Assembly: GCF_009733845.1 (NCBI RefSeq)
Contig: NZ_WNXZ01000002.1
Location: forward strand, 496,001 to 560,000
Direction: 5' to 3'
Source: Pseudactinotalea terrae
GTDB lineage: Bacteria > Actinomycetota > Actinomycetes > Actinomycetales > Beutenbergiaceae
DNA length: 64,000 nt
Positions within the stretch are counted from its first letter, which is position 1, and each line of letters starts with the position of its first letter. The notes beneath the pieces are model-generated. The model did no database searches. It saw only the letters and a program-made list of their open reading frames with translations, and was not told the origin of the DNA. Positions 51,305 to 60,403 of this stretch are shown piece after piece. The translations under genes and the position numbers were made by a program.

Positions 51305-51724
51305 ATGACCCAGATCAACGACCCAGCAGTGATCGAGCGCCTCATCCGCACCCCGGCCACCTGGGCGGTGGTGGGGCTGTCGACCAACCGGGCCCGTGCC
51401 GCCTACAGGGTGGCGGCCTACCTGCAGGGCATCGGCAAGACGATCGTGCCGGTGCACCCCAAGGCCGAGGCAGTGCACGAGGCGACCGGCTACGCCACGC
51501 TCGCCGACATCCCCGGCGATGTCGCCGTCGACGTGGTCGACGTCTTCGTCAACGCCGATCTCGCGGGCGCCGTCGTCGACGAAGCGATCGCCCGCGGCGC
51601 GCGAGCAGTGTGGCTGCAGCTGGGCGTGATCGACAACGCGGCAGCGCAGCGCGCGCTCGACGCCGGTCTTGAGGTCGTCATGGACCGCTGCCCGGCGATC
51701 GAGGGCCCGCGGATCCTGCGCTGA
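51305..51724 (+). CDS. CoA-binding domain protein (YccU-like)
   Basis: A 139-aa single-domain Rossmann protein. It has TWAVVGLSTNRARAAYRVAA, YLQGIGKTIVPVHPKAEA and VDVVDVFVNADLAGAVVDEA, the pattern of stand-alone CoA-binding (succinyl-CoA synthetase-like) proteins. The role is unknown. GGAAGG lies 9 bases before the ATG. It converges on the LCP genes with only 10 bases between stops. Confidence 0.9.
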   Translation: MTQINDPAVIERLIRTPATWAVVGLSTNRARAAYRVAAYLQGIGKTIVPVHPKAEAVHEATGYATLADIPGDVAVDVVDVFVNADLAGAVVDEAIARGARAVWLQLGVIDNAAAQRALDAGLEVVMDRCPAIEGPRILR

Positions 51725-51734
51725 CGACGCCTGC

Positions 51735-53129
51735 CTACTCGAAGGAGTGGGTGTCCTCGTCGGTGACGGTGCCGTCGAGGAGCGACTGGAAGAATCCCGG
51801 CGCGAGGTCGGGATCGAGCAGCACGGTCGAGCCAACCCCGCCGGGTCGGTAGTCCATGTCCGCGATCGGCGGGGCTCCCCGCACGCCGTCGTCCCCGGTC
51901 GCGTTGCGGAACGCTAGCGCCATGCGACCCAGGTCGAGGATGCCGGTGCCCTCGCTGACCAGCAGCGCACCCAGCCCTGCCTCAGCGAGCCGGACCTGCT
52001 CGCCCGGCTGGGTCACGAGCGATGGATCCGCGACCGTGCTCGTGATCGCCTGGATCAGCTGTCGCTGCCGCTCGGAGCGCCCGATGTCGCCCTGCGGGTC
52101 GGCCTTGCGCATGCGCACGAACGCGAGCGCCGTCTCGCCGTCGACCACCTGACAGCCGGGCTCCTCCCAGACCAGGCCGCTGTCCTGGTCGTCGACGACG
52201 TAGTCCAGGCACAGCTCGACGCCGCCGACCGCGTCGACGAGTCCGGCGATACCGCCCATGCCGATCTCGACGTAGTGGTCGACGCCGATCCCGGTGAGCT
52301 GCTCGACCGTCTCGACCAGCAGCGGGGCGCCACCGAACGCGAAGGCCGCGTTGAGCTTGTTGGGGCCGTAACCAGGGATCTCCGCGTACGTGTCGCGGGG
52401 GAGCGAGATCAGCGAGGTGTTGCCGCTGCTCGGCACGGTGAGCAGCATGATCGTGTCGGTGCGCTGGCCCTCGGTGGTGTCGTTGCGCAGCGCGCCGTCG
52501 GCCCGCGAGTCGGAGCCCGCCAGCAGGTATGTGGTGCCGGCCGTACCCGCACCACCGCTCAGGGCGTCGACGTGGTTGATCTTGCCGTTGGCCCAGATCA
52601 TCAGCCCGATCGGCCAGGCGAGCACCAGCACGAGCAGGACCACCAGCACGGCCACCACCATGCGGCCGCGGCGCTTCTTCCGCTTCGGCTTGCTCGGGCG
52701 CGTCGCCGACGGGGGCGCATCCGGCGGCCGCGAGCCGGGTCGCTCGTTCCGGCTGCTCGCGGAGACCGAGCGCGGTGAGGCACTGCCGCCTGCCGGCATC
52801 ACGCGGGTGCGAGGTGCGCCCTCGCCATGGGGAGCCTGTCCAGGGGTGTACGACGGCGGTGGGCCGCCTGGGGCTGCAGCGTTCCGGCCCGCGTCTCGGC
52901 CGGACCGCGGCGGCGCGGGACGCTTCGCGCCGGTCGGCTCGCGACGCGGGGGGACCTGGTTGCCGGGCAGTGGCCGGGCGGTGCCGTTGCTGCGGGCGCG
53001 GGACGACGTGCGCGGGCTCGGGCGGCGCCCCGGAGGCGTCGCCGGCTGGCCCGCCGGGGGCCGTTGGGGGTCGCGTGCAGGGCGCTGGCCGGCAGGAGCC
53101 TCGAAGTCGAAGGGGTCGTCGGAGCTCAT
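51735..53129 (-). CDS. LytR-CpsA-Psr (LCP) family ligase, first of three
   Basis: A 464-aa envelope enzyme that transfers lipid-linked glycopolymers to peptidoglycan. The long cytoplasmic N-terminus (about 1-155) is rich in Pro, Arg and Ser, followed by one transmembrane helix (about 157-178) and the extracellular LCP domain. Key elements are TTYLLAGSDSRADGA, the arginine motif LISLPRDTYAEIPG, and FVRMRKADPQGDIGRSERQR. Its ATG overlaps the stop of the second LCP gene (TGATG). It is the last gene of a three-gene LCP operon on the minus strand. Confidence 0.93.
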   Translation of the reverse strand: MSSDDPFDFEAPAGQRPARDPQRPPAGQPATPPGRRPSPRTSSRARSNGTARPLPGNQVPPRREPTGAKRPAPPRSGRDAGRNAAAPGGPPPSYTPGQAPHGEGAPRTRVMPAGGSASPRSVSASSRNERPGSRPPDAPPSATRPSKPKRKKRRGRMVVAVLVVLLVLVLAWPIGLMIWANGKINHVDALSGGAGTAGTTYLLAGSDSRADGALRNDTTEGQRTDTIMLLTVPSSGNTSLISLPRDTYAEIPGYGPNKLNAAFAFGGAPLLVETVEQLTGIGVDHYVEIGMGGIAGLVDAVGGVELCLDYVVDDQDSGLVWEEPGCQVVDGETALAFVRMRKADPQGDIGRSERQRQLIQAITSTVADPSLVTQPGEQVRLAEAGLGALLVSEGTGILDLGRMALAFRNATGDDGVRGAPPIADMDYRPGGVGSTVLLDPDLAPGFFQSLLDGTVTDEDTHSFE

Positions 53130-54388
53130 CAGCAGCTCTCGCTCTCGTGGTGGGACCCGCCAAGGCTAGGTGAGTCCGCGCCGGGCGCGGTGGTGGCCGT
53201 GGTGTCCGGTGTGTCGCCCGTGTCGGTGCCGGCGGTTCCGCCGTCGGAGGTCTCGTCCTCGCCCCCGAGCGGTCGGTCTGCCGCGATGGCGGCGAAGAGC
53301 TCCTCGGCCTCGGCCGTCCAGACCACGTTGGCGCCGTCGCCTCGGGGTGTCCAGGGCACCGTGACGAAGGTGACGTCGTCGCGGCGGACCTCGCGCAGGG
53401 ACAGGGCGATGCCCGAGAGCGCCGAGAGCGAGCCCAGCTCACTGCTCGTGGTCAGGGACGCCGTCGCCGCGTCCAGGAACCGCAGCAGGGCGGGGGAGTC
53501 GCTGAGCAGGTTCTGATCGAGCACGGTGCGGATCGTGGCGTCGAGCAGCTGCTGCTGGCGACCGATGCGCGCGGTGTCGCTGCCGTCGCCGAGGGTCTTG
53601 CGGGCGCGGGCGAAGCCAAGAGCCTGCTCGCCGTCGAGCACCTGTTGACCTGCGTCGAGCTGGATGTCCGCGTCCGGGTCGTCGATCGGCTCCGGCACGC
53701 ACATCTCGACGCCGCCGAGCGCGTCGATCATGCGGATGAAGCCGCTGAAGTCGACCGCGACGAACCCGTCGACGCGGATCCCGGTCGCTGCTTCGAGAGT
53801 GCGGATCGAGCAGGCCACGCCGTAGCCGACGTCGCCGGTCGCGCCGCCGAGCGCGAACGCCTGGTTGAACTTGAACTCGGTGGGCTCGCTCCAGGTGCCG
53901 TCCGGCAGCGGGCAGGCGGGGATCGAGACCCATGAGTCACGCGGGATCGAGATCAGCTCCACGCGGGAGCGGTCCGCGGCGATGTGGGCCAGGATCACCG
54001 TGTCGGACCGGACACCGCTCTGGCCGGCGCCGCCGAACCGGGCGTTGTCGCCCTCTCGGTCGTCGACGCCCACCAGCAGCAGGTTGAGCGGCTGCCCGGC
54101 ATGGGGATCGGCCGGGTCGGTCGGGTCGGAACCGGCAACCGTGGGCCGGTCCGTGCCGAGCAGCGTCTCGATGTCGTGGCTGCGGATGTTGTCGTCGAGG
54201 TTGCGGTACGTCCACGCCGCCCCGCTGGTGGCGAACAGCGCGACGCCCGAGACGAGAGCCGCGACGAGACGCACGCGCTGCTGCCTGACCCGCCGGGCGT
54301 GCCGGAACGGACCTGGCGGCGCGGGCCGGTCGCGGGCTGCCGACTCCCGCGCCGGCGGGCGCCTGCGCTCACGAATCGCGTGGCGCAT
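53129..54388 (-). CDS. LCP family ligase, second of three, with C-terminal cysteine
   Basis: A 419-aa protein with a basic cytoplasmic N-terminus, one helix (about 36-58), and an LCP domain marked by LNLLLVGVDDREGD, RVELISIPRDSWVSIP and LGFARARKTLGDGSDTARIG. The last 45 residues are acidic and Thr-rich and end in ...HHESESC, with Cys as the final residue. The ATG at 54388 is 4 bases after the third LCP gene. Longer in-frame starts would overlap that gene. Confidence 0.92.
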   Translation of the reverse strand: MRHAIRERRRPPARESAARDRPAPPGPFRHARRVRQQRVRLVAALVSGVALFATSGAAWTYRNLDDNIRSHDIETLLGTDRPTVAGSDPTDPADPHAGQPLNLLLVGVDDREGDNARFGGAGQSGVRSDTVILAHIAADRSRVELISIPRDSWVSIPACPLPDGTWSEPTEFKFNQAFALGGATGDVGYGVACSIRTLEAATGIRVDGFVAVDFSGFIRMIDALGGVEMCVPEPIDDPDADIQLDAGQQVLDGEQALGFARARKTLGDGSDTARIGRQQQLLDATIRTVLDQNLLSDSPALLRFLDAATASLTTSSELGSLSALSGIALSLREVRRDDVTFVTVPWTPRGDGANVVWTAEAEELFAAIAADRPLGGEDETSDGGTAGTDTGDTPDTTATTAPGADSPSLGGSHHESESC

Positions 54389-54392
54389 GACG

Positions 54393-55760
54393 TCAGCAGA
54401 CAGGGGTGAGGTCGTCCGCGGTGCTCGCGCCGGCGTCGTCGGAGGTCTCGCCGTCAGCCGGGTCGGTGCTCGGGTCGTCGCTCGCCTCGTCCGTACTGCC
54501 GGTGGTCGTCTCGTCCGTGGTGTCGGTGCTCGCCTCGTCGCTGCTGGCCTCGTCGCCCGTGCTGTCGTCGGTCGCCGCACCGGTGGGCTCGTCCGCCTGC
54601 ACGATCGGCTCGTCGGCGGCCATACGCTCCCAGATGAGGTCCACCTCGCTGGTGAACACCAGACGGTTGCGGTCGGGTTGGTAGGCGGCGTACGGCGTCG
54701 TCATGAACGTGACGTCGGCGAGGTCGAGCGAACGGAGGCTGAGAGCGAGCCCGGCCATGTCGTTCAGTGAGGCAAGGTTGGAGCTCATCGTGAGCGAGCT
54801 CAGCGCGGCCCGGAGCATCTGGTACAGCGCGGGACCGTCGGTGAGGACGTTGCGGGAGAGCACCTCGTCGACCATGGCGGACATCAGGTGCTGCTGGCGC
54901 CCGATGCGGTCCGTGTCGGAACCGTTCAGGCCCTCACCGCTGCGGGCACGGGCGTAGCCGAGCGCCTGCTCGCCGTTCAGGGTCTGCTGGCCGGCCTCGA
55001 GATCGAGGTTGGCCTTCGGGGCGTAGATCGGCTCCGGGATGCAGATGTCGACACCCCCGAGCGCGTCGACCATGTCGATGAACCCGCCCATCTCCACGAG
55101 CACGAAGCCATCGATCGTCAGCCCGGTCACGGACTGCGCGAGGTTGATGTCGCACGCGATGGCGGACTCGGTGTCGCCACCGGCTACGAACGCCTCGGCG
55201 AACGCGCTGTTGTACATGCCGAACCGCGCGTAGACCGTGGTGCCGCTGCTGGTGCGGCACTGCGGGATGTCGACCATGGTGTCGCGGGGGATCGAGACGA
55301 GCTCCACGCGATCGCGGTCGGCTGAGATGTGGGCGATGATGTGAGTGTCCGCGAGGACCGAGGTGAATCCGTCGTCCACACCGCCGTCGGCCCGGCTGTC
55401 CGAGCCGATGATGAGGATGTTGAGCGGCGTCCCCGCGTTGGGATCGGCGGGGGGAGCCGTGCTCCCGTCAGCATCGACGGGTGGGTCGACGAGCCCGCCG
55501 ACGTCCACGCTGTTCACGTCGCCCTGGAGCTGCTGGTACGTCGCGGCGACCGCCGTCCCGGAGAACGCGAGCAGGGCCACCACCCCGAGCGCGACCGCGC
55601 GGAGGCGGTGCTTGGTGTGGCTGCCTGCGTGGCGGGGCTGCACTCGGTTCCCGGCTGGTCGGGCCGCGGCGGTACGAGCGGCCGCAGGCGTGCGCGCGCC
55701 GTCGTGACGAAGATCGCGACGGCGGGCTGTCGCCGAGCTGGCGTGGCGAGGTTGCGTCAT
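54393..55760 (-). CDS. LCP family ligase, third of three, with C-terminal cysteine
   Basis: A 455-aa protein and the first gene of the LCP operon. It has an Arg/Ala-rich cytoplasmic segment (1-52), one helix (about 53-73) and an LCP domain with LNILIIGSDSRADGG, RVELVSIPRDTMVDIP and LGYARARSGEGLNGSDTDRI. A tail of about 75 residues is composed almost only of Asp, Glu, Ser, Thr and Ala and ends ...DLTPVC, again with terminal Cys. The second and third LCP proteins look like a recent duplication. The ATG follows a TAGGCT box by 8 bases. Confidence 0.92.
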   Translation of the reverse strand: MTQPRHASSATARRRDLRHDGARTPAAARTAAARPAGNRVQPRHAGSHTKHRLRAVALGVVALLAFSGTAVAATYQQLQGDVNSVDVGGLVDPPVDADGSTAPPADPNAGTPLNILIIGSDSRADGGVDDGFTSVLADTHIIAHISADRDRVELVSIPRDTMVDIPQCRTSSGTTVYARFGMYNSAFAEAFVAGGDTESAIACDINLAQSVTGLTIDGFVLVEMGGFIDMVDALGGVDICIPEPIYAPKANLDLEAGQQTLNGEQALGYARARSGEGLNGSDTDRIGRQQHLMSAMVDEVLSRNVLTDGPALYQMLRAALSSLTMSSNLASLNDMAGLALSLRSLDLADVTFMTTPYAAYQPDRNRLVFTSEVDLIWERMAADEPIVQADEPTGAATDDSTGDEASSDEASTDTTDETTTGSTDEASDDPSTDPADGETSDDAGASTADDLTPVC

Positions 55761-55768
55761 CGGGATGC

Positions 55769-55774
55769 AGCCTA
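55769..55774 (-). promoter_or_regulatory. Leaderless-type -10 box (TAGGCT) of the LCP operon
   Basis: On the minus strand TAGGCT is followed by 8 bases and the ATG at 55760. It faces the promoter of the divergent epimerase gene. Confidence 0.5.
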
Positions 55775-55885
55775 AGCAACGGCCGCCTCATGGTGGCGGC
55801 AGCGCCGCGCATGCTCGGTGAAGGGATTGTGGAGGGTGATGACGCAGGTCACGGCGTTGCGCGCATCGGCCGGGTCGCGTCCCAC

Positions 55886-55891
55886 TACGAT
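55886..55891 (+). promoter_or_regulatory. Putative -10 box (TACGAT) of the epimerase-acyltransferase genes
   Basis: TACGAT lies 36 bases before the GTG at 55928, leaving room for the leader with GAAGGAAGG. No good -35 at standard spacing was found. Confidence 0.35.
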
Positions 55892-55927
55892 CGCCGGGGA
55901 TCGGGCAGCAGCGAAGGAAGGCCAGGC

Positions 55928-56977
55928 GTGACCACTCAGCTGAGTGTCGGCGACCGCGTCGCGGTGCTCGGTGGGTCCGGGTTCATCGGGTCTCACGTCA
56001 TCCCCGCACTCGTCGAGGCCGGCTACGGGGTGGTCAGCTACGACGTCTACCCGCCCGAGCACCCGCTGCCCGAGGGGGTGGCGGACGTGCGTGGCGACAT
56101 CCGTGATGTCGCAGCCCTCACGCGCGCCCTCACCGGCTGCGATGCGGTGCTCAACCTGGCCGCCGCCCACCACGACTTCGGCCTCACCCCGGCCACGTTC
56201 GAGTCGGTGAACGTCGACGGCGCTCGCGCGGTCACCGAGGCGATGGTCGCCTCGGGTGTGGCGAACCTCTGTTTCTACTCCTCGGTGGCTGTCTACGGGG
56301 ATGCGGCGCCGCGCCCGGACGAGACGACCGTGCCACGGCCGGTCAACGACTACGGCCGCACCAAGCTCGCGGCGGAGGGTGTGTACCGCGCGTGGGAGGC
56401 CGACGGCGAGGACCGCCGGCTGCTGGTCATCCGCCCCGCAGTGGTCTTCGGCCCGCGCAACTACGCCAACGTGTACCGGATGATCCATCAGGTCGCTCGA
56501 CGGCGGTTCTTCCCGGTCGGGCAAGGCTCGAACCGCAAGAGCATGATCTTCGTGACGAACATCGTGGCCGCGATCCTGCACCTGTGGACCCAGCCGCCGC
56601 TGCGCGATGTCGAGGTCTACAACTGTGTGGACCAGCCGGACCTGACCTCCTCGGAGATTCTCGCAGAGGTCTACCTGGGGCTCGGCAGACGCCCGCCCCG
56701 GTGGCGGCTGCCGCTGCAGCCGGCGATCATCGCGACGAAGCCGTTCGACCTGATCGCCCGCGTGACGGGCCGCAACCTGCCGATCACGAGCGAGCGGATC
56801 CGCAAGCTGGCCGACTCCGAGACCTCCTTCGCCGCCGATCGCGTGCGTGAGACCGGGTACGTGCAGCCCGTCAAGCTGCGCGACGGCCTGGCGACGATGG
56901 TCGCCTGGTATCTCCGGGAAGGCAGGTACGTTGCTGCAGTCGAGCACCTGCCACCGGAACGGCCGCCGATCGGATGA
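55928..56977 (+). CDS. NAD-dependent epimerase/dehydratase (extended SDR)
   Basis: A 349-aa nucleotide-sugar enzyme. The Rossmann motif is VAVLGGSGFIGSHVIPALVE, the catalytic pair is in NDYGRTKLAAEG (Tyr-x-x-x-Lys), and the Ser of FYSSVAVYGDAAP completes the active site. The IRPAVVFGPRNYANVYRMI segment is typical of sugar epimerases. It probably makes a sugar for surface glycan. The next gene, an acyltransferase, overlaps its stop, so the sugar or glycan may be acylated. The GTG has GGAAGG upstream. Confidence 0.9.
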   Translation: MTTQLSVGDRVAVLGGSGFIGSHVIPALVEAGYGVVSYDVYPPEHPLPEGVADVRGDIRDVAALTRALTGCDAVLNLAAAHHDFGLTPATFESVNVDGARAVTEAMVASGVANLCFYSSVAVYGDAAPRPDETTVPRPVNDYGRTKLAAEGVYRAWEADGEDRRLLVIRPAVVFGPRNYANVYRMIHQVARRRFFPVGQGSNRKSMIFVTNIVAAILHLWTQPPLRDVEVYNCVDQPDLTSSEILAEVYLGLGRRPPRWRLPLQPAIIATKPFDLIARVTGRNLPITSERIRKLADSETSFAADRVRETGYVQPVKLRDGLATMVAWYLREGRYVAAVEHLPPERPPIG

Positions 56978-58104
56978 TGGGAGAGCAGAGCGCCGCCACC
57001 GCACGTCATGCGCGTGGACCAGTTCAACCCCCCGACACCGGTCGCCTCGTCTGGATCGATATCGCGAAGGCACTGGCGATCGTGCTGGTGGTCCAGTACC
57101 ACGTGGCGACACATGCCTCCGCCGTCTTTGCCGGTCTGTCTGGGTGGGCGTGGGAACTTTGGTCGGAACTGGCTCAGGTGTTGATCCCGGTGCGGATGCC
57201 GGCATTCTTCGTAGTTTCCGGGGTGCTCGCGGCCAATGCGCTCACGAGGAGGTGGCGTGACGTCTTCCGGCCCCGGTACGCGGCGATCCTGTGGCCATTC
57301 CTGATCTGGTCTGTGCTGCTGACCGTGCTGATCGCCCTCCGCGGCGCGGACAACCCCTGGGCAGCGATCCTCGAGCGGCTGCCGCGGATACTCCAGGGCG
57401 GCGACGGCTACTGGTACCTGTCTACCCTGGTGCTGTTCTTCACGATCTGCCGAGTCGGTAGACGCGCTCCCGGATGGCTGCTGCTCGGATCCTTCATCCT
57501 GTGGTTCTTCGCCTCGCTGGTTCCTTCCGTCTTGCCAGATTCGGTGCCGGACGCGCTGGCGGCGAACATCTACCGTTGGGCGAGCTTCGGGATGTGGTTC
57601 GTGGTCGGTGCTTTCGGTCGCTCCATCGTTCTCCGCATCGGTGCACGCCCGTGGTGGGATCTGATGGTTCCAGCCGTCACCAGCTTCGGACTGTGCGTGT
57701 GGCTCACCGGACGCCTCCGCGAGAGCGAGTCGTTCAGCGGGATCCCCATGAGCAAGCCGCTCAGCGTGACAGGAGTGGCGCTGCTGCTGGCAGTGAGCGT
57801 CCTGATCGCCAAGTGGCCCGCGGCCGCGCGGCTGGGTGTGTACCTCGCCGCACGCACGCTACCGATCTATGTGGTGCATGCCGTCCTGGTCTACGGCGTC
57901 CGCCTCGTCACGTACGAGCAGGGATGGCTGGTGCAGCTTTCGGGTGCGCCGAACAACCTCATCGTGCTGCTTGCGGTTCCCGCCACGGTCATGGCGATGG
58001 TGCTGGCATCCACGCAGCTCGCCGACCGTGTGGCGGGCACGCCGTTTGCCTGGCTGTTCACATCGCCGGGTGGAAAGGCGCGGGCAGCGCCCCGAACGGC
58101 TTGA
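56974..58104 (+). CDS. Membrane acyltransferase, OafA/acyltransferase-3 family
   Basis: A 376-aa integral membrane protein with about ten helices. The N-terminal RLVWIDIAKALAIVLVVQYH places the catalytic His, and RMPAFFVVSGVLAANALTRR follows, as in acyltransferase-3 enzymes that add acetyl or other acyl groups to polysaccharides. Base composition is slightly less GC-rich than in its neighbours. It overlaps the epimerase gene (ATGA), with two possible ATG starts. It converges on the next gene with 8 bases between them. Confidence 0.9.
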   Translation: MMGEQSAATARHARGPVQPPDTGRLVWIDIAKALAIVLVVQYHVATHASAVFAGLSGWAWELWSELAQVLIPVRMPAFFVVSGVLAANALTRRWRDVFRPRYAAILWPFLIWSVLLTVLIALRGADNPWAAILERLPRILQGGDGYWYLSTLVLFFTICRVGRRAPGWLLLGSFILWFFASLVPSVLPDSVPDALAANIYRWASFGMWFVVGAFGRSIVLRIGARPWWDLMVPAVTSFGLCVWLTGRLRESESFSGIPMSKPLSVTGVALLLAVSVLIAKWPAAARLGVYLAARTLPIYVVHAVLVYGVRLVTYEQGWLVQLSGAPNNLIVLLAVPATVMAMVLASTQLADRVAGTPFAWLFTSPGGKARAAPRTA

Positions 58105-58112
58105 CCGCGGTG

Positions 58113-60017
58113 TCATGGCCCTGAGTCGCGGCAGGGCAGCAGCTTAAGAACGACGGCGCTGTCCCCCTCGGCGATCGGGACCGCGCCGGCGGGCTCGATG
58201 GAGTCGAGCAGCTCGTAACGGACGTCGGCCTGATATGGCTCCGTGTCCTGGTACAGATAGCGAATACCCAGTCGTTCCACGGCCTCGCAGACCTCAGCGT
58301 CGATCTGGCCGGACTCGATCTGGTCGAGATGCTCCATCACGAGCCGCTGATCCGACGACCACACCTGGCCGGCCACCGGGAAGACGACCGGTGTCCCCAC
58401 CAGCCCATAGGCACTGCTCGCACCCGAGAACGGGCTCCCGAGGATCACCCCGTCGAGCACTGGCGGCAGGCCGGAAATCATCTCGATCTCTTCGGTGGTG
58501 ACGAACTGCGGCGGGTTGCCGGGCTCAGCCTCGAACACGTTTCCCGTGCGCTCGAGCCGGCCGTTCAGGCTCGCGACCGTGACCGCCAAGACCAGCACGG
58601 CCGCAGCCGCGCTCGTGGCGGATGTGCCGAACCGCCCGCGCAGGCGTGTACCTGCTGCCACCAGCGCACCTGCTGCCAGCGGGACTGCCACCGCGCTGAC
58701 GACCACCGACAGCCGCGCCGCCGAGGTGTACCAGAGGCTGGAGATTTTCAGCGACCCGCCCGTCGCTGCATCGACGTAGAGCGCCCACGCCACCAGCAGC
58801 ATCAGCACGGGCAACCGGCGCCTCTGGATCGCCGCGATCACCGCACCGACGATCGCGAGCAGTGCGACGACGACGCCTGCCATCGACGGCCACAGCCGGT
58901 ACCAGCCCGCCATCGCCTCGAGGGCGGCGGTCGCGGGGGTCTCGACCTCGCCAGAGGTATAGCCCGTGACCGCCGCGGCGAGCGGGGACAGCAGGAACAC
59001 CAGGAGCAGGCCCACGATGGCGCTGGTGGCGAGCGCGGGCATGACCAGCTCGGGCAGACGACCAGCGCGCGCAGGCGCCCGCACCGCACGAACGCAGGCA
59101 CCGATGCAGGCGGGCAATGCCAGCACCGCGACCGCGAGCGCCCCGTTGGGGTGGGCCAGCCCGATCCCGAGCACCGTGACCAGCAGCGCGATCACGCCGG
59201 CTGGGCGGCCGCTGGGCTCGCGCAGCAGGCGCAGCCCGAGCGCGAGCGCAGCCGGCAGCATCGCCAACGCCGCAGCGTTGGGGACGTGGCCCCAACCGGT
59301 CCACAGGCTCATCGGTGAGGCCGTCACGAGTCCTGCGAGCACGCCCGCGACGCCGACGACCCCCGAGCCGAGGAGCGGTCGAGCCGTCAGCCGCGTGAGC
59401 TCGGCAGCGAGGACACCGCAGCCCAACACCCACGGCAGCGCGGCGGTGACCGTCGCGCCGATGGCGAGCGCCGCCGTCGGGGACCCGGGAAGGAGCGAGC
59501 CGATCGCGTGCCAGCCGGCGGGGTAGATCGACGCGTGGCCGTCACCGTAGGAAAGCGCGCCGAGGGTGAGCGTGGAAGCGGAGCCCGTCTCGTCGATCAG
59601 GCGTAGCGCCGCGAGATGGAACACGGCGTCCCAGCGCTGCAGGTAGGCGTCGAGCGAGGGCATCGCGGCAAGCGTCGGCACGGCTGCGAGGAGCACGCCG
59701 ACGCCGAGCAACAGGCCGTCGGCGCGGCTGGCGCTGGGCGAGCTGGGTCCGGCGGATGTCAGTCGACGGACCACCAGCGCGACCGCGAGCGCCGCGATCA
59801 TGCTGCCCGCCGCCACGAGGACCGACCAACGCAACCCCACGAGCTGGGCGAGTATCGCACCGCAGGCGAGCACCGCCGTCGAGCAGGCTGGGGCGAGCGC
59901 GAGGGCGAGCAGGCCGCGCACGCGGATCAGGGTCAGCATCAGCCAGCCCGGCGCGATCAGAATCATGAGGGCAAGCAGCGCCGCACCCAGGGCGACGATC
60001 GGGAGAGTGGTGAGCAC
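58113..60017 (-). CDS. DUF6541 family polytopic membrane protein
   Basis: A 634-aa protein with about fourteen helices and a C-terminal soluble part of about 130 residues. It carries the DUF6541 features LQRWDAVFHLAALRLIDETG and LTLGALSYGDGHASIYPAGW. It resembles GT-C type glycosyltransferases: an acidic loop after the first helices and a large external C-domain. It is probably a polyprenol-sugar-dependent transferase for cell-wall glycan. The GTG start is 7 bases after the DUF2304 gene, so the minus-strand order is GT2, DUF2304, DUF6541. Confidence 0.87.
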   Translation of the reverse strand: MLTTLPIVALGAALLALMILIAPGWLMLTLIRVRGLLALALAPACSTAVLACGAILAQLVGLRWSVLVAAGSMIAALAVALVVRRLTSAGPSSPSASRADGLLLGVGVLLAAVPTLAAMPSLDAYLQRWDAVFHLAALRLIDETGSASTLTLGALSYGDGHASIYPAGWHAIGSLLPGSPTAALAIGATVTAALPWVLGCGVLAAELTRLTARPLLGSGVVGVAGVLAGLVTASPMSLWTGWGHVPNAAALAMLPAALALGLRLLREPSGRPAGVIALLVTVLGIGLAHPNGALAVAVLALPACIGACVRAVRAPARAGRLPELVMPALATSAIVGLLLVFLLSPLAAAVTGYTSGEVETPATAALEAMAGWYRLWPSMAGVVVALLAIVGAVIAAIQRRRLPVLMLLVAWALYVDAATGGSLKISSLWYTSAARLSVVVSAVAVPLAAGALVAAGTRLRGRFGTSATSAAAAVLVLAVTVASLNGRLERTGNVFEAEPGNPPQFVTTEEIEMISGLPPVLDGVILGSPFSGASSAYGLVGTPVVFPVAGQVWSSDQRLVMEHLDQIESGQIDAEVCEAVERLGIRYLYQDTEPYQADVRYELLDSIEPAGAVPIAEGDSAVVLKLLPCRDSGP

Positions 60018-60024
60018 GGAGCGG

Positions 60025-60384
60025 TCAGGACTCGCCGGTTCGGCGACCCTCGGCCAGCGCGAGTGCCCGGGTGAGGTTCGTGATCTGGCGGTTGAGCATG
60101 CGCATGCGGCCGTAGTAGGTCGCGAGGAAGCAGACGAACGCGACGGCCAGGCCGTAGAGGAGGAGATCGGTGCCGCGTCCGACGCCCATCAGCCGCGCAA
60201 GGCCGGACACGAGCTGCGGAGCAACGATCACCGCCGCGGTTGCGGCGGCGAACAGCACCAACAACACGCGCCGGATGGCCTGGTGCCGCGCGCCGCTGGA
60301 GGAGCGCGTGAGCAGCGCTGTCGCCACCGTCACGCCGACGAGCAGGACGATCTTGATCACCAGCTGCTGGTCCTGAATGTCCAT
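60025..60384 (-). CDS. DUF2304 family small membrane protein
   Basis: A 119-aa protein with three helices and a charged C-terminal helix (YYGRMRMLNRQITNLTRALA). DUF2304 genes regularly accompany a GT2 dolichol-phosphate-sugar synthase-like gene, as here. It may anchor or help the glycosyltransferase at the membrane. The ATG is 19 bases after the GT2 gene. Confidence 0.85.
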   Translation of the reverse strand: MDIQDQQLVIKIVLLVGVTVATALLTRSSSGARHQAIRRVLLVLFAAATAAVIVAPQLVSGLARLMGVGRGTDLLLYGLAVAFVCFLATYYGRMRMLNRQITNLTRALALAEGRRTGES

Positions 60385-60403
60385 CGGGCTGCTCCTTGTC
60401 TGC

